From: Symsagittifera roscoffensis
Taxonomy: Eukaryota > Xenacoelomorpha > Acoela > Convolutidae
Reading direction: 5' to 3'
DNA length: 64,000 bases
Assembly (NCBI RefSeq): GCF_963678635.1
Contig: NC_087062.1
Span: 92,231,845 to 92,295,844 of the forward strand
The first letter of the stretch is position 1, and every line of letters begins with the position of its first letter. Below, piece after piece: positions 24,808-35,594 of the stretch. A program made the position numbers and the translations under genes. The notes under the pieces were generated by a model, which was not told where the DNA came from, ran no database searches, and saw nothing but the letters and a program-made list of their open reading frames with translations.

Positions 24808-25936
24808 GCAACACTAAAAACTGCTCTAAAAACAAACTTGAAACCAAATTTGTTCGATACTGAAAAAATTTTGGAAATTTTTGAGGATTGATTGAATTAC
24901 GATTAAAATTGCTCGTGTATTATTGAAACCCATCTGACTTTTTGTGGCGTACACCATTTTTAGCGAAAAAACTATATACAAACAAAAACAGCTACTCCCG
25001 AAGTTTCTTCATAATTCGTGATTGGAGCAATAACAATTTCCAAAATAAAAAAGCATCAACATCAGAAAAGGAATACTTTTAAAATTTTGCGATTGATATG
25101 ATACCAAAACAGACTTTAGTTTCAAAACAAAAAGAGTGTAGAGCTGCCGTGCAGGCAATGTTCTGATCACAGAAATCATAGAAAAAGCAATATCTTTCTA
25201 CATATTCTTCGATGGCGAAAGACGACACTACCTTCAAAAAAAGCCAAAAATAAGCCAATTGGTTCGAAATGAAAAGCTATTCCGACAACTCTCTCTCGAT
25301 ATGTTTTTCAAAAAAATAGTTCGAGAATTTGAATCAGGCGTAGAAAGTCTTTCAGATGACAACAAACTCTAATGCATATCAATTTTCGAAAAAATACAAA
25401 TATCACATAGAAGCGCTTTTGAATTGTTTATGAACAGCGCTTTTTTTCTTGGCGTTTTGGCATTTAGAGAAAATTAGACCACTTGACAATTTTTTTATTT
25501 AACTGGAAAATAAGACAATTACAGTCATGCACGGTTTTCGTGATCTTCACCCTTCTGTTAGATAGCGGAGTTTGCATTTCTTTCAACAAAAGAAATGAAC
25601 TGAACTTAAAGTCAAATCAAATGTTGAGCCGCAAAAAAATATAAAAATTGAGCGTGAACAAACTTAAAAACTTTTGATTATCTGCTAAAAAGCATCAATC
25701 CTTGTGAGTAAAATAACCAAGTTTTATCCACAAGCTAAATAATCTGTACAATAAATTTGTGCAGATTAAAAAAGGAAAACCGCAAAAGCTCGCATGAACA
25801 TGAAACTAGCGCGTGATTCGCAGCAGCTGTTATTCAAACTGATGGTTGAACTGACAAAAAATCTCTTTATAACTGAAAATTTTGTGCGATCCAGAGGGGA
25901 TCAATAAGAGTATGTTTGCCTTAAATTAACTCTAAA
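24808..25936. repeat. 1.13-kb tandem duplication, unit 2 (interrupted)
   Basis: Second copy of the unit at 23675-24807. Its last bases TTAGGTC (27636-27642) are separated from the rest by the Helitron-like element at 25937-27635. The insertion therefore came after the duplication. Confidence 0.9.
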
Positions 25937-27635
25937 CTAGCGTTTAACGCACCTTCGGTGCTTCGAAATTTTTCGACAACTCATGAAAAACCGCATATAT
26001 TGGAAACAACATCTGCAAACTTTTAGTGTACTCTGACTGCATCCAATTACAGGGTTGGTTATTTCGAACTTTTAAATTTAACTTAATGGGCCTCTCGAGA
26101 AATTTGGAGGCCAGATTTGCAACCACTGGGAGTCACTGAGAGCACCCTACTATAGGGTTAGGAATCCAAAACTTGGTGAATTTTTTTACACCTAAGTTTC
26201 CCGAAAAACAAAATTGAGAAAACATCTTATCCCGGAAAGGATATGAGCATTCATATCAAAGGCAGGATTTGAGACGCCTGGGTGTACGCTGACAAAAAGG
26301 TTAGAAGTTTCAAATTTTTTGAATTTCGTTGTAGATAAGTTCTTTGAGAATTTTTGAAAAAATCAAAAAACGTCACATCTCGGAAACTAAAAGCATTTGA
26401 GCAGTCTCGTTTAGCAATCGCATGTGGCAAGATTTGTAACTCTTTAGAGTACCCTGACAACACCGAACTTGAGCGTTGGCAATTTCAAATTTTGAAAAAT
26501 AATTAATTTACACTTTCTAAAAATTTTTAAAAAATCACAAAAAACGTCACGTCTTGAAAACTACAAAGAATCGAGCAGTCATACTTGGAGGCAAGAGTCG
26601 CAATCCTTGAGAGTACTCTGACAGGAGCTAACTACAGCGTTGGGAATTTCAGATTTTTAAAGAATAATAATAAATTAAGTTTTCTGAAAATTTTTGAAAA
26701 AATCACAAAACCGTCATATCTCGAAAACTACAAAGAATTGAGTAGTCATACTTGGAGGCAAGATTGCAATCTTTGAGAGTACTCTGACAGGAACTAAATA
26801 CAGTGTTGGGAATTCCAATTTTTAAAAACTAATAATAATTCAAGTTTTCTGAAAATTTTTGAAAAAATCACAAAAAACGTCATATCTCGAAAACTACAAA
26901 AAAATTGAGCAGTCATATTTGGAGCCAAGATTCGCAATCTTTGAGATTACTCTGACAGGTCCTAACCACAGGGTTTTAATTTCAGATTTTGTGATAAAAA
27001 ATTAAAATACGTTTTCTGAAAATTTTTTTTAAAAAATCACAAAAAAGATCATATCTCGAAAACTACGAGGATTTGAACAGTCATATTTGGAGGCAAGATT
27101 CGCAATCTTTGAGATTACTCTGACAGGATCCAACTTCAGGGTTGGGAACTTCAGATTTTGCAAAAAAAAATAAATTTAAGTTTTCTAAAAACTTTTTGAA
27201 AAAAATAACAAAAAACGTCATATCTCGAAAACTACAAGGATTTGAACAGTCATATTTGGAGGCAAGATTTGTAACTTCTTAGAGTACTCTGACAGCACCC
27301 AACTACAGGGTTGGGAACTTCAAGTTTTTTAAATTATTTTGTTATTTGAATTTTCTGAAAATTTTTGAAAAAATCTCAAAAATCGTCTTATCTCGTAAAC
27401 TAAAATGATTCGGGCATTCAAAATTGGAGGCCAAACTCGAAACCCCTAATTCGATATTAGGCTGCTTAATTTAAACTCGTTAAAATAACCACTGAAATCA
27501 AATTGGAAAACCGAAAAAAAATTCTTAACCATTGCAATATACGATATAGCTTAAACATGCAAAAATAATACGTTGAAAAAGCTTAAACATGGCGAGATAG
27601 TGAAGCCCGCATTTAAATATATAATAGATAATAGA
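25937..27635 (-). mobile_element. non-autonomous Helitron-like element with internal satellite (1.7 kb)
   Basis: On the minus strand the element begins TCTATTATC (from 27635) and ends with a GCACC-GAA-GGTGC hairpin, GTTAAACG and CTAG (25937). It sits between host A and T with no target duplication. These are the terminal features of Helitrons: 5' TC, a subterminal 3' hairpin, CTRR, and A|T insertion. Tandem unit 1 shows the uninterrupted site, AACTCAAAA|TTAGGTC. Most of the interior is an array of about 168-bp repeats. No Rep/helicase is encoded, so mobilisation would need an autonomous relative. Confidence 0.78.
26200..27445 (-). repeat. about 168-bp tandem repeat array inside the Helitron-like element
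   Basis: The landmark TATCTCGAAAACTAC (with variants) recurs at about 26374, 26550, 26719, 26885, 27053, 27222 and 27390, a spacing of 166-176 bp. Each unit also carries GGAGGCAAGATTCGCAATCTTTGAG, ACTCTGACAG and CAGGGTTGGGAA blocks in fixed order. Confidence 0.88.
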
Positions 27636-27766
27636 TTAGGTCTCTATGCAGATAAAATTTGGGCAGAATGAAATTTAAGCAAAAAAGAGAAAAGATACGA
27701 AGACAAGGGTCATAATTACAAACAGAAGCAACAATGTAAATTGCGTACAGCAAAAAAAAACTTTTT

Positions 27767-27940
27767 ATGATGTGGCAACTACGCCGACAAAACCTGCGCA
27801 GACAAATAATAAACCGAAAATTTTTTGAAACGGAGAATTTCTCGAATGAGAAAAAACATATCCCGGTCGGATTTGAACCAAGGACCTTTGCCGTCCCAGG
27901 CGTATTCGGTGACTCCAGATCAAGTGAGCCGCAGAAGCAA
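27767..27940 (-). mobile_element. tRNA-derived SINE, family 1, copy 1
   Basis: The minus strand has a box-A-like GGCTCACTTGATCTGGAG and box B GGTTCAAATCC at about 27940-27855. A body follows that ends in GTCGGCGTAGTTGCCACATCAT. The same order is present at 49088-49260, and the 3' body alone at 40535-40600 and 42012-42065. Pol III promoter boxes at the head identify a tRNA-derived SINE. Some similarity continues upstream (27990-28060 with 49330-49390). Confidence 0.65.
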
Positions 27941-30013
27941 AAAAATTCGAATTCATTGTGATGTGAACCTAACTTCACCATTTATAATTTAGATCAGTCT
28001 GTAAAGAATGCTTTTAACGGGAAAAAGTCTATTACCCAATTGCAAACCCTTGCTGTTCGCGAGAGTAGACATCGACATTTGAAGCCGACGTTGAACCTAG
28101 ACTGATTTATCCAACGTAGTAGTTTCATATTTGATAAACTGAAAGATTTCTAGCTAAATTATATTTAGGTTTCTTTCTTACTAAAATGGTCATAATTCTC
28201 TAACTAATAATTATCAGTTTTTTCGAAGAGATAGTGCTTTCGAAGATATTAACTTTATAAGCCTTCATTTCACTATTTCTTTGCTGTCATCAATCATTCA
28301 ATCAAGCATCACTAATTATTACGAAACTAAAATTTTAGTATGAAAATCTATTTTCTCAATGTTTCTCATTGCTGACAGGTGTTTGCCTTCTAATCAGCAA
28401 AAAAAAACATTTTTTTTTGTCAAATAAAATGTAGAGAATGATCGACTTTTTTAAAACATTTTCAACATTCAAGCTCGAAGAAAAATATGCTTTTTCAAAA
28501 CAATATTATTAACAGATTTCTCCTACAAATCCGCAATCTTATGCACTATATTCATGAACACATGAAAGAAAAATTGAAGCGCGAACGGAAATTCAAACTG
28601 GCGCCAAGGCGAGGAAATTGAGCACAAAAAATCAAACCAGTCCGAAATCCTAATCAGCAAAAGTTGGAAAATTTTTAACGAACTCAAGTGTCTGAAAACT
28701 TCGATGGTCGCAGAAAAAAATGTATCACGTTGAGGCTCTCTAAATCTCAGAACACATTATGATCAATTATGAACCAATTGGAGAAAACTGGATAGTTAGA
28801 GAAAACTGTAGCTAACTCAATAGCTAACTTAATTATTCGATAACAAAACTAGAATCCACTTCCGAACCTAAAGATATTCACATTTTAATCGCGCCATTTC
28901 TGCTTGCTTAATTCTACAGCGTAATTTGCTTTACTTTAGAAAACTATTTATACTGAACGTTCAAATCAATAAAAAGTCAAACCACACAAATCAAATTAGG
29001 CGTGATCAAAGTTTCCGGAAAAATGATTTAGAAACTAGTAATAATTTTATTATTAGAGAAGGATTTGAATTGAACGTTGAAAGAAATGAAAAATCAAACC
29101 ACAAAAAACTCGTGAAAAAAACCACGATTAATAATGATTTCGAAAAGCGTCGATGAACTCAAGAAACACAAAAAAATCAAAAATAATTTTTTTTTTGAAA
29201 CTTTCGAGAGTCGCAGAAAAAGAATATAAAGCCTGAATACTCTTATTTTCGAAAGATTTTTATGATCTACACATTTTACCCTTAAGGGAAAATTGGATCA
29301 TTAGAGAAGGCTCGATCAATTGTTCTTTTTGTTCCGACTTTTGTACGAAAGTAACGGAATATTTGTGCTCGGGGTGGGTTTCTTTCCTCAGAAAAATTTC
29401 GACTTTTTAAATAGCAATTTTTGAAGGGATTTTTTATATCATTCAAAAGGTATTGTTGTCCTGAGCTTAAATTTGAAACGATATTTTACCTGTGATCATT
29501 TTTAGTGACGTTATGGGGGTTTAAAGATTGCCACTTTGGCCAATTTGGGACAATTAACGCGCGATATATTTCGCGCTATTAACGCGCGAGCGGAGATTTA
29601 ATCCGTCTTAGAAATAATTCCAAATTGGTTGAAGGAAGCTGATTTGCCAGAATTGATTCGTTACTAAGAGCGAAATCTATCACTTTGTACTTTATGTGGC
29701 GTGTGGGGGGATAATATTTATTTTACATTTTATTTTCTTCCATGTTATTACTGCTCCATAGACCTTAAAAAACAGTCAGAACATCCAGGGCCTCGCCCTG
29801 ATACGAGCAGTCTTCTTTTTATTTCGCTGGGAAATTCAATGACTAAAATTCACTTTCGTATCTCAAAGTCATTCAAATTTCATCGGCACATTTCCACTTT
29901 CTTAATTCAAGAGTACAATTTGTCTTCCTTTCAGCAAATTATTTAAATTCAAAGTCAAAATTATTGAGACATCAGACCACAAAAAATCAAATTCTCAAAA
30001 AAAAAACTAATAA
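27941..30013. other. intergenic region, no gene seen
   Basis: AT-rich sequence with short unsupported frames. It includes the second copy of the short hairpin motif (29773-29811). An unusual TTAACGCGCGATATATTTCGCG stretch near 29550-29590 is partly self-complementary. Confidence 0.45.
29773..29811 (-). repeat. short conserved hairpin motif, copy 2
   Basis: CATCCAGGGCCTCGCCCTGAT core, matching 19502-19540 at nearly every position, with unrelated flanks on both sides. Confidence 0.45.
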
Positions 30014-30975
30014 CTAGCGTGTAACGCACCTCCGGTGCTTCGAAATTATGTTAACTCATAAAAAAAACGGTTTATATGGGGAAACATTTTTGCATTGTTT
30101 GAGTGTACTCTGACAGCACCCAATTACAGGGTTCGCAATTTCAAATTTTGTAAAGTTATTCAAGTTTTTTAAATTCAAATTTTGAAAAACCATACAATTT
30201 TGTGAATTTTTTTTATATTAAAGTTTGTTAAAAATTTTTTAAAATGACAGAAAAACCTCGCATCCCGGAAACTATAAGCAATTGAGCAGTCGCATTTGGA
30301 CGCAAGATTTGCAATTTCTGAGGGTACTGACAGTAGTCCACTACATGGTCGGGAACTTCGAAAAAATTCAAATTGAAACTTTCTGATTACATTTTTGAAA
30401 AAACCAAGAAAAGTGCCATATCTCGAAAACTACCAAAAATTGAGCACTCGTTTCTGGAGGAAGATTCGCAACACCTGAGACTACTCTGACAGCCCCCAAC
30501 TTCAGGGTTAGGAATTCCACAATCTTTGAAAATTTAAATTTAGGTTTTCTGAAATTTTTTTTGAAAAGAATCATTAAAACGTCATATCTCGAAAGTTACA
30601 AAAATCTAAGCTGTGGAATTTAAAGGAAAAACTTGCAACCTCTAGGAGTGTCCTAATAAAGCATCACTACAGAGATGGGAACATAAGAAAGTTTTAAGTT
30701 CTTAGAACAATTAAAAAAACACTACAAACGTCACATCTCAGAAACTGAAAGCATTAGAGCAGTCGCATTGGGACGCAAAACTTGCAACGTGAAACTCCTG
30801 AGAGTACCCTCACAGTACCCAACTACAAGGTTGAGAATTTCAAACTTGAAGAAAAATCAAATTTAAGTTTCTAAAAAGTTTTTTATGAAAAAACCATCAA
30901 AACGTCATATCTCGGAAACTTCGAAGATTCGAGCAGTCATATTTGAAGGCAAGATACATAAACCCCGGAGACCCT
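30014..30975 (-). mobile_element. partial Helitron-like element, 3' half
   Basis: Same 3' end as the element at 25937: hairpin GCACC-GGA-GGTGC, GTTACACG, CTAG, then host T. It is followed inward by five degenerate satellite units, with landmark ATCTCGAAAACTA-like sequences at about 30256, 30419, 30586, 30727 and 30909. The 5' part with TCTATTATATA is missing. Confidence 0.7.
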
Positions 30976-31552
30976 GAAGCGTAATTTCTTCTTTTAGCAA
31001 ATGATTCAATTGAACAGCAGAAGAAATGAAAAATCAAACCGCAAAAGATCAAACATGGCCAGATCAAATTTTCCCGAAAAAATCGTCACCTAGATAAGAG
31101 TCTTCAAATAGTTCATTAACTCTTGGAAAAATAACGAAGTTAAATTTTTAAAAGTAAAGTTTAGTGCTTTCGCCAAAAATTTATTAGGCCAATTAATCTT
31201 GTGAAAATTATCTTAATTAAGCTTTACTTAGAAGCAGATATATTTGATTCATTAATTGCCACTGGAAGCTTTCTAATAATTTTGTTCTAAAAAGAGTAAA
31301 CAAATAAGAGTTCAATTCACATACGGTCCTCGTAATCTAGAGATCCCACCAACCATTATTTTGCAAACAACAAGTCGTTGAATTCATTGTCACAATCATA
31401 ACCATCATTTCTATAGCAAAACAATTTTTATAGCTCTGACATTGTCTATTATAGTCTAATCTAAACTGAAACAATGATATTTGAATACATCTGATTATAT
31501 CGTAGGAATTGCGCTTTAAAATTTCAGATATGTGGAACAAAGAAATATTCAT

Positions 31553-31558
31553 TTTATT
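31553..31558 (-). terminator. polyadenylation signal AATAAA for DOP1
   Basis: AATAAA on the minus strand only about 26 nt past the DOP1 stop codon, implying a very short 3' UTR if used. Confidence 0.4.
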
Positions 31559-31583
31559 CGAAAATTAACATTCAAAACACATT

Positions 31584-34500
31584 TTATGCAAGCAGTTCTG
31601 CAAAATCTCTCTCGACTAATTTTTCCAAGAAATCACTGGAGTCCTTCGCTTGACTCAGTGGCAAGTTGTTCACATGCAGTAACTTCTTTCTCAGGTTCTG
31701 AATGTAATTCTTTGATTCTTCCGAGGAATTCAACTTAGCTTTGAGATCATCTGAAAACCTCGGAACATTGTCTCCTGTCGACTGTTCTGAGGGCAAAGTG
31801 ATGTTATTCTGCTCAAAAGTATGATAACAAATAGTCGAAAAGAAGGGCTGCAGTTGCGAAATATTTGTAAGTTTGTAATACTGAAAGTGTAAAAGAGGGT
31901 ATCCGAAATGAGCCGGCATCATCTTGTTTGCCAATTGCTTGCTGGTAAGTCTGGCTTCCAACAGTTGGGCTATTCGTACACAGTATGGGACAAAAGAAGT
32001 CACCTGAGCTCTTGATTTTTGATACGATGATGATTCCTGATTGGAAATCCCCACAAAAGCCCAAAGGTATGTTTGAAAATGGGACAACGACATGCGACTC
32101 AAGAGAAGCGCAGTGTCCAGGAACTTTGCCATTGACAGGTACATATCCAACCAATTTTCATTCATTTGATGCTGCGTGAGACCTCCACTCGAGGTACTTA
32201 GAGACCCGTTGGGCATGTTAAGCTTGCCTGCTTCCGCCATGAGGTCAAACTCGAGCTGCCTCAATTGAACAGTCAGCTCTGATATCATTATCGGCCAAAG
32301 CGCAATCAGTGAGTCTTGATTAAGACGGATCAAAAATATTCGAAACACCAGAAATATTTGCTCCATAACTACTGGAGAGGATCCAGCGGTTTTTAACATG
32401 TCAGAAACCCTTTCTTGCAGCTCGGGCAGAATTCTGTTATACTGATCTTTTTCTGACGCAAACACGACAAATGCCAATCTTTTAAGTAATTTAGCCTTCA
32501 AGTCGAGTTCAAACTCCCGCGACTTAATAAGACCCCCAGTAACACCAGCAATATTTCCTTGTCCCAAGAACTCCTTGAACGTTATTTTATCATGAGTCAT
32601 CAAGTTGTCAATAACTATTTTCCACAATGCTACCATTTCTGACGTCATTTCGAAGAAAGACTTTTCTAAGAAAAGGTCGAAAATGTCTCGTTTCCACGAC
32701 TTGCGCGTGTAGTGAAAATAACTCACTTCAGCTGTGAGGCGCGACGCTGCTCTTAGACTGGGGATATTGTCCACATTTTTCGTTTTTAGGAAAGCAGTCG
32801 AAACTACTAACACGTTTTGAATGACCGCATTGATTTTATCTTTTTCTTCGCTTCTGTATATCAGGTCCAGTAGGTTCGGCAGTATTTGAGCCATTACTTC
32901 CATGGCCTGGACATAATTGCAGGAAGTTGGTTGAGTAGCGAAGGTGCCATTTGATTGCTCCTCCCATTCCGCATTCCCCTGCAAGATGATCAAGTCTGTA
33001 TCGTTCGAAGGTACCTGGATTCCCGGTTTCACTGTATATATCTTTCCGATCCAGGCACTTTGGACCAATCCTGTGCTTGCCAGCAGCGTCAGGCACTCTG
33101 TCAATTTCCAAACCAAATCTTGAACTTCGCGCAGATCTTTCAACTCGGTGATGATTTTCTCAATCACGTAGTTCGCAATCAGCAGAAGAATAACTTGACC
33201 ACCGTGCGCTGTACTAGCACAGGAGTCTCGCACCATCGACAAAATAGATCTTGCGCTTGTTTCCAAAGCATTGGCTGCGAGTGTTTTCACATACGCCATG
33301 AAGAACTGTAAAATCGAAATCTCCAAAATCGAACGTTTCTTCATTTGCACATTTGGGTTTGAGACTTTCAGGACTTGCGAGACGTTAGATATGATAGTAG
33401 AAAGATTTTGAGACGGAATTGAGTTTATCAGCCCGACTAATAAGAGCTGATCAGGAGTGAACTGCTCATTTAGCTTTCGCAGTTTGCTCTTTTCTCGATG
33501 TCCGTTCCAAACAAGTGCCACAGCTGCATACAATTTCGAAGAATGAGTGACAGCCAGTGATTCAATTATATCTACAATTCGTTTCCTCACAATTTCTGGT
33601 TGACCCATAATAAATTTTGTACTTGCTAAAGCTCCATGATAGCTACCCAACTTCCCAGACTCGGATTTCGTTTTCACTCCCGACAACTTCTTGTTCACAA
33701 CTCGTTTCCAAACATGCAGCAGACTTTTAAGTACTCTTGGTAGAATGTCAAGTAATCCCTTTTTGGCATCTAGCCAGAAATCTTTCTTCACTGTCGTAGA
33801 TTGCAAACAAGGCGGTGAGTTCTTGGACTCTTCGGTCGTATCTTCTAGAGACCAGCCTCTCAGAGGCGATCCTGGCTGGTCAATGTTGACTCCTTCTTTT
33901 ATTAGGCTTACACTATGATTTTGCGAATTCCCAACTTCAGGGTATTCTAAAGTACATAACGAGAAGAATTTCGAGAGACTTTCAAGAAGAGTAATGAAAA
34001 TATCTGGAGGCAGCGATGACACACGTGGGTAAGACGCCAAGCCATCGTCAGCGAGAATTTCTAAGTTTCTGCAAATTTGATTGACCGTTGGAACCACGAT
34101 ATCCTTCCTTGCTCGGCAAGTGAACGGCAATATTGTTAGAACAAAATTTAGCCAGTGAGTTTGCAAGAATAGGAAATCCGTTTGTTTCAGAGCATCCACC
34201 ACTGTTTCGACAAAGAAACTCTGACAGACAATTAATTCTTCTGTTTTGTATCTAAACGAAGCATCTAGGAGAGCCTGGCGCCGTTGCTTCACTTGGACAG
34301 ATGTCGCATCTTTAAACAAAGTCGATGTTTTGCCCTTGAAATCAGATTTACCCTTTGTCACGAACACGTAGTATTCAGTCTGAATCAATACCGAAACCAG
34401 CTCGAGTAGTTTCAATTCCAGTCCATTCGGATCCAGAGCACCTTCGAGGAACTGCGCCTCTTCGCAGCTTGTTTCCGCACTGTTTGTGAAAATATCTGTT

Positions 34501-35594
34501 TTCACATGACACAATAGACAAAGAAGCACGGTTCTTTGAACCTTGCATCTTGACATTAAATCATTGATGAATGTTGGAATCACGTCAGGCTCCGATACCA
34601 CTATCAACTTGTTCAGTCCTGTGAACAACTCAGTCAGGAACTCTGTCACCCTGATTTGAATTGCGTAATTTTCAGCCCGTGATTCCACATCAGCTCGATC
34701 ATCACTAGCTTGTTGACCTTCCCAGGTTGTCGTGAAAGTTGTGCGCAAGTGATAGAGACTCAGCGAAATGAGCAGCTCCACGAATTTGCAGTTGCGGAAC
34801 TGTGCCAGTTGTTCTGGAGCAACATCTGCGAAGAAGTTTTTGCCCATAATTGAGTTGTTATGTCTGAAAATGAATTTCGGAACCTGATGCACGTATGAAG
34901 TGTTACCGCATCCTATGCATGTAGAACATACTGCGTTCAAAAAGACAACAGGGTCAACTTTCAGCATCTCTGAGAGTGTAGAGAAAACGTGTAGACTCCT
35001 ATTGAAGTCGAAAGGCTGATCATAGAGCATGAAGAAACTCAGAAACACATTATCGAGATGTGAAACCACTGCAGGAGATGATTTGATGTTTTTCACGGCT
35101 ACCGCTGCATCTTCTTGAGAGCTTGTTTTCCCTGAGCTTTCAACACTTTTATGGATTAATTTGCCTATCGAATTCTTGACGGTGGCGGTTAAATTCTCAA
35201 TTGGTGCCGTTATAGTCGGAATTGGATTCCCAGTTTGCTTGATGCGGCTTTCCTCGTTTTCGTCACTTTTGCTAACTTGTTGTTCCATTTTTACAGTATT
35301 CGAGTTCTCGTCGACTTGCACACTTTCACTTGGTTCCTCGAGATGATTCGCATCTGAATGCAACATAGCTTCTTCCACAACTTGGTTCAAAATCTGCTTC
35401 ACAATCATCTCGACGTCAACTTGCTCGAAATCTTCGCTGTCAATCATCATTTCTCGTTCCACCTCGCTTAGGAATACTGCACCCGAAAAAGCAAAGGGAT
35501 TGCTCATCGATGAACTGGAGGAGCTTTTCCTTAAGGCCCAGCCGACATCCGTTGCGCTTTGAGACACTTTAAGCATTGAGTCTTTTCGGCGTTC
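31584..35594 (-). CDS. DOP1: DOP1 exon 11 (terminal, 4.0 kb)
   Basis: Encodes residues about 1059-2394, an exceptionally long last exon in a gene otherwise cut into exons of 148-721 bp. It carries an acidic Ser-rich linker and then the conserved C-terminal half ([65 protein letters not shown]). It ends [11 protein letters not shown], compared with VEKDFLEGM in human DOP1. Confidence 0.93.
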   Translation of the reverse strand, partial: ERRKDSMLKVSQSATDVGWALRKSSSSSSMSNPFAFSGAVFLSEVEREMMIDSEDFEQVDVEMIVKQILNQVVEEAMLHSDANHLEEPSESVQVDENSNTVKMEQQVSKSDENEESRIKQTGNPIPTITAPIENLTATVKNSIGKLIHKSVESSGKTSSQEDAAVAVKNIKSSPAVVSHLDNVFLSFFMLYDQPFDFNRSLHVFSTLSEMLKVDPVVFLNAVCSTCIGCGNTSYVHQVPKFIFRHNNSIMGKNFFADVAPEQLAQFRNCKFVELLISLSLYHLRTTFTTTWEGQQASDDRADVESRAENYAIQIRVTEFLTELFTGLNKLIVVSEPDVIPTFINDLMSRCKVQRTVLLCLLCHVKTDIFTNSAETSCEEAQFLEGALDPNGLELKLLELVSVLIQTEYYVFVTKGKSDFKGKTSTLFKDATSVQVKQRRQALLDASFRYKTEELIVCQSFFVETVVDALKQTDFLFLQTHWLNFVLTILPFTCRARKDIVVPTVNQICRNLEILADDGLASYPRVSSLPPDIFITLLESLSKFFSLCTLEYPEVGNSQNHSVSLIKEGVNIDQPGSPLRGWSLEDTTEESKNSPPCLQSTTVKKDFWLDAKKGLLDILPRVLKSLLHVWKRVVNKKLSGVKTKSESGKLGSYHGALASTKFIMGQPEIVRKRIVDIIESLAVTHSSKLYAAVALVWNGHREKSKLRKLNEQFTPDQLLLVGLINSIPSQNLSTIISNVSQVLKVSNPNVQMKKRSILEISILQFFMAYVKTLAANALETSARSILSMVRDSCASTAHGGQVILLLIANYVIEKIITELKDLREVQDLVWKLTECLTLLASTGLVQSAWIGKIYTVKPGIQVPSNDTDLIILQGNAEWEEQSNGTFATQPTSCNYVQAMEVMAQILPNLLDLIYRSEEKDKINAVIQNVLVVSTAFLKTKNVDNIPSLRAASRLTAEVSYFHYTRKSWKRDIFDLFLEKSFFEMTSEMVALWKIVIDNLMTHDKITFKEFLGQGNIAGVTGGLIKSREFELDLKAKLLKRLAFVVFASEKDQYNRILPELQERVSDMLKTAGSSPVVMEQIFLVFRIFLIRLNQDSLIALWPIMISELTVQLRQLEFDLMAEAGKLNMPNGSLSTSSGGLTQHQMNENWLDMYLSMAKFLDTALLLSRMSLSHFQTYLWAFVGISNQESSSYQKSRAQVTSFVPYCVRIAQLLEARLTSKQLANKMMPAHFGYPLLHFQYYKLTNISQLQPFFSTICYHTFEQNNITLPSEQSTGDNVPRFSDDLKAKLNSSEESKNYIQNLRKKLLHVNNLPLSQAKDSSDFLEKLVERDFAELLA

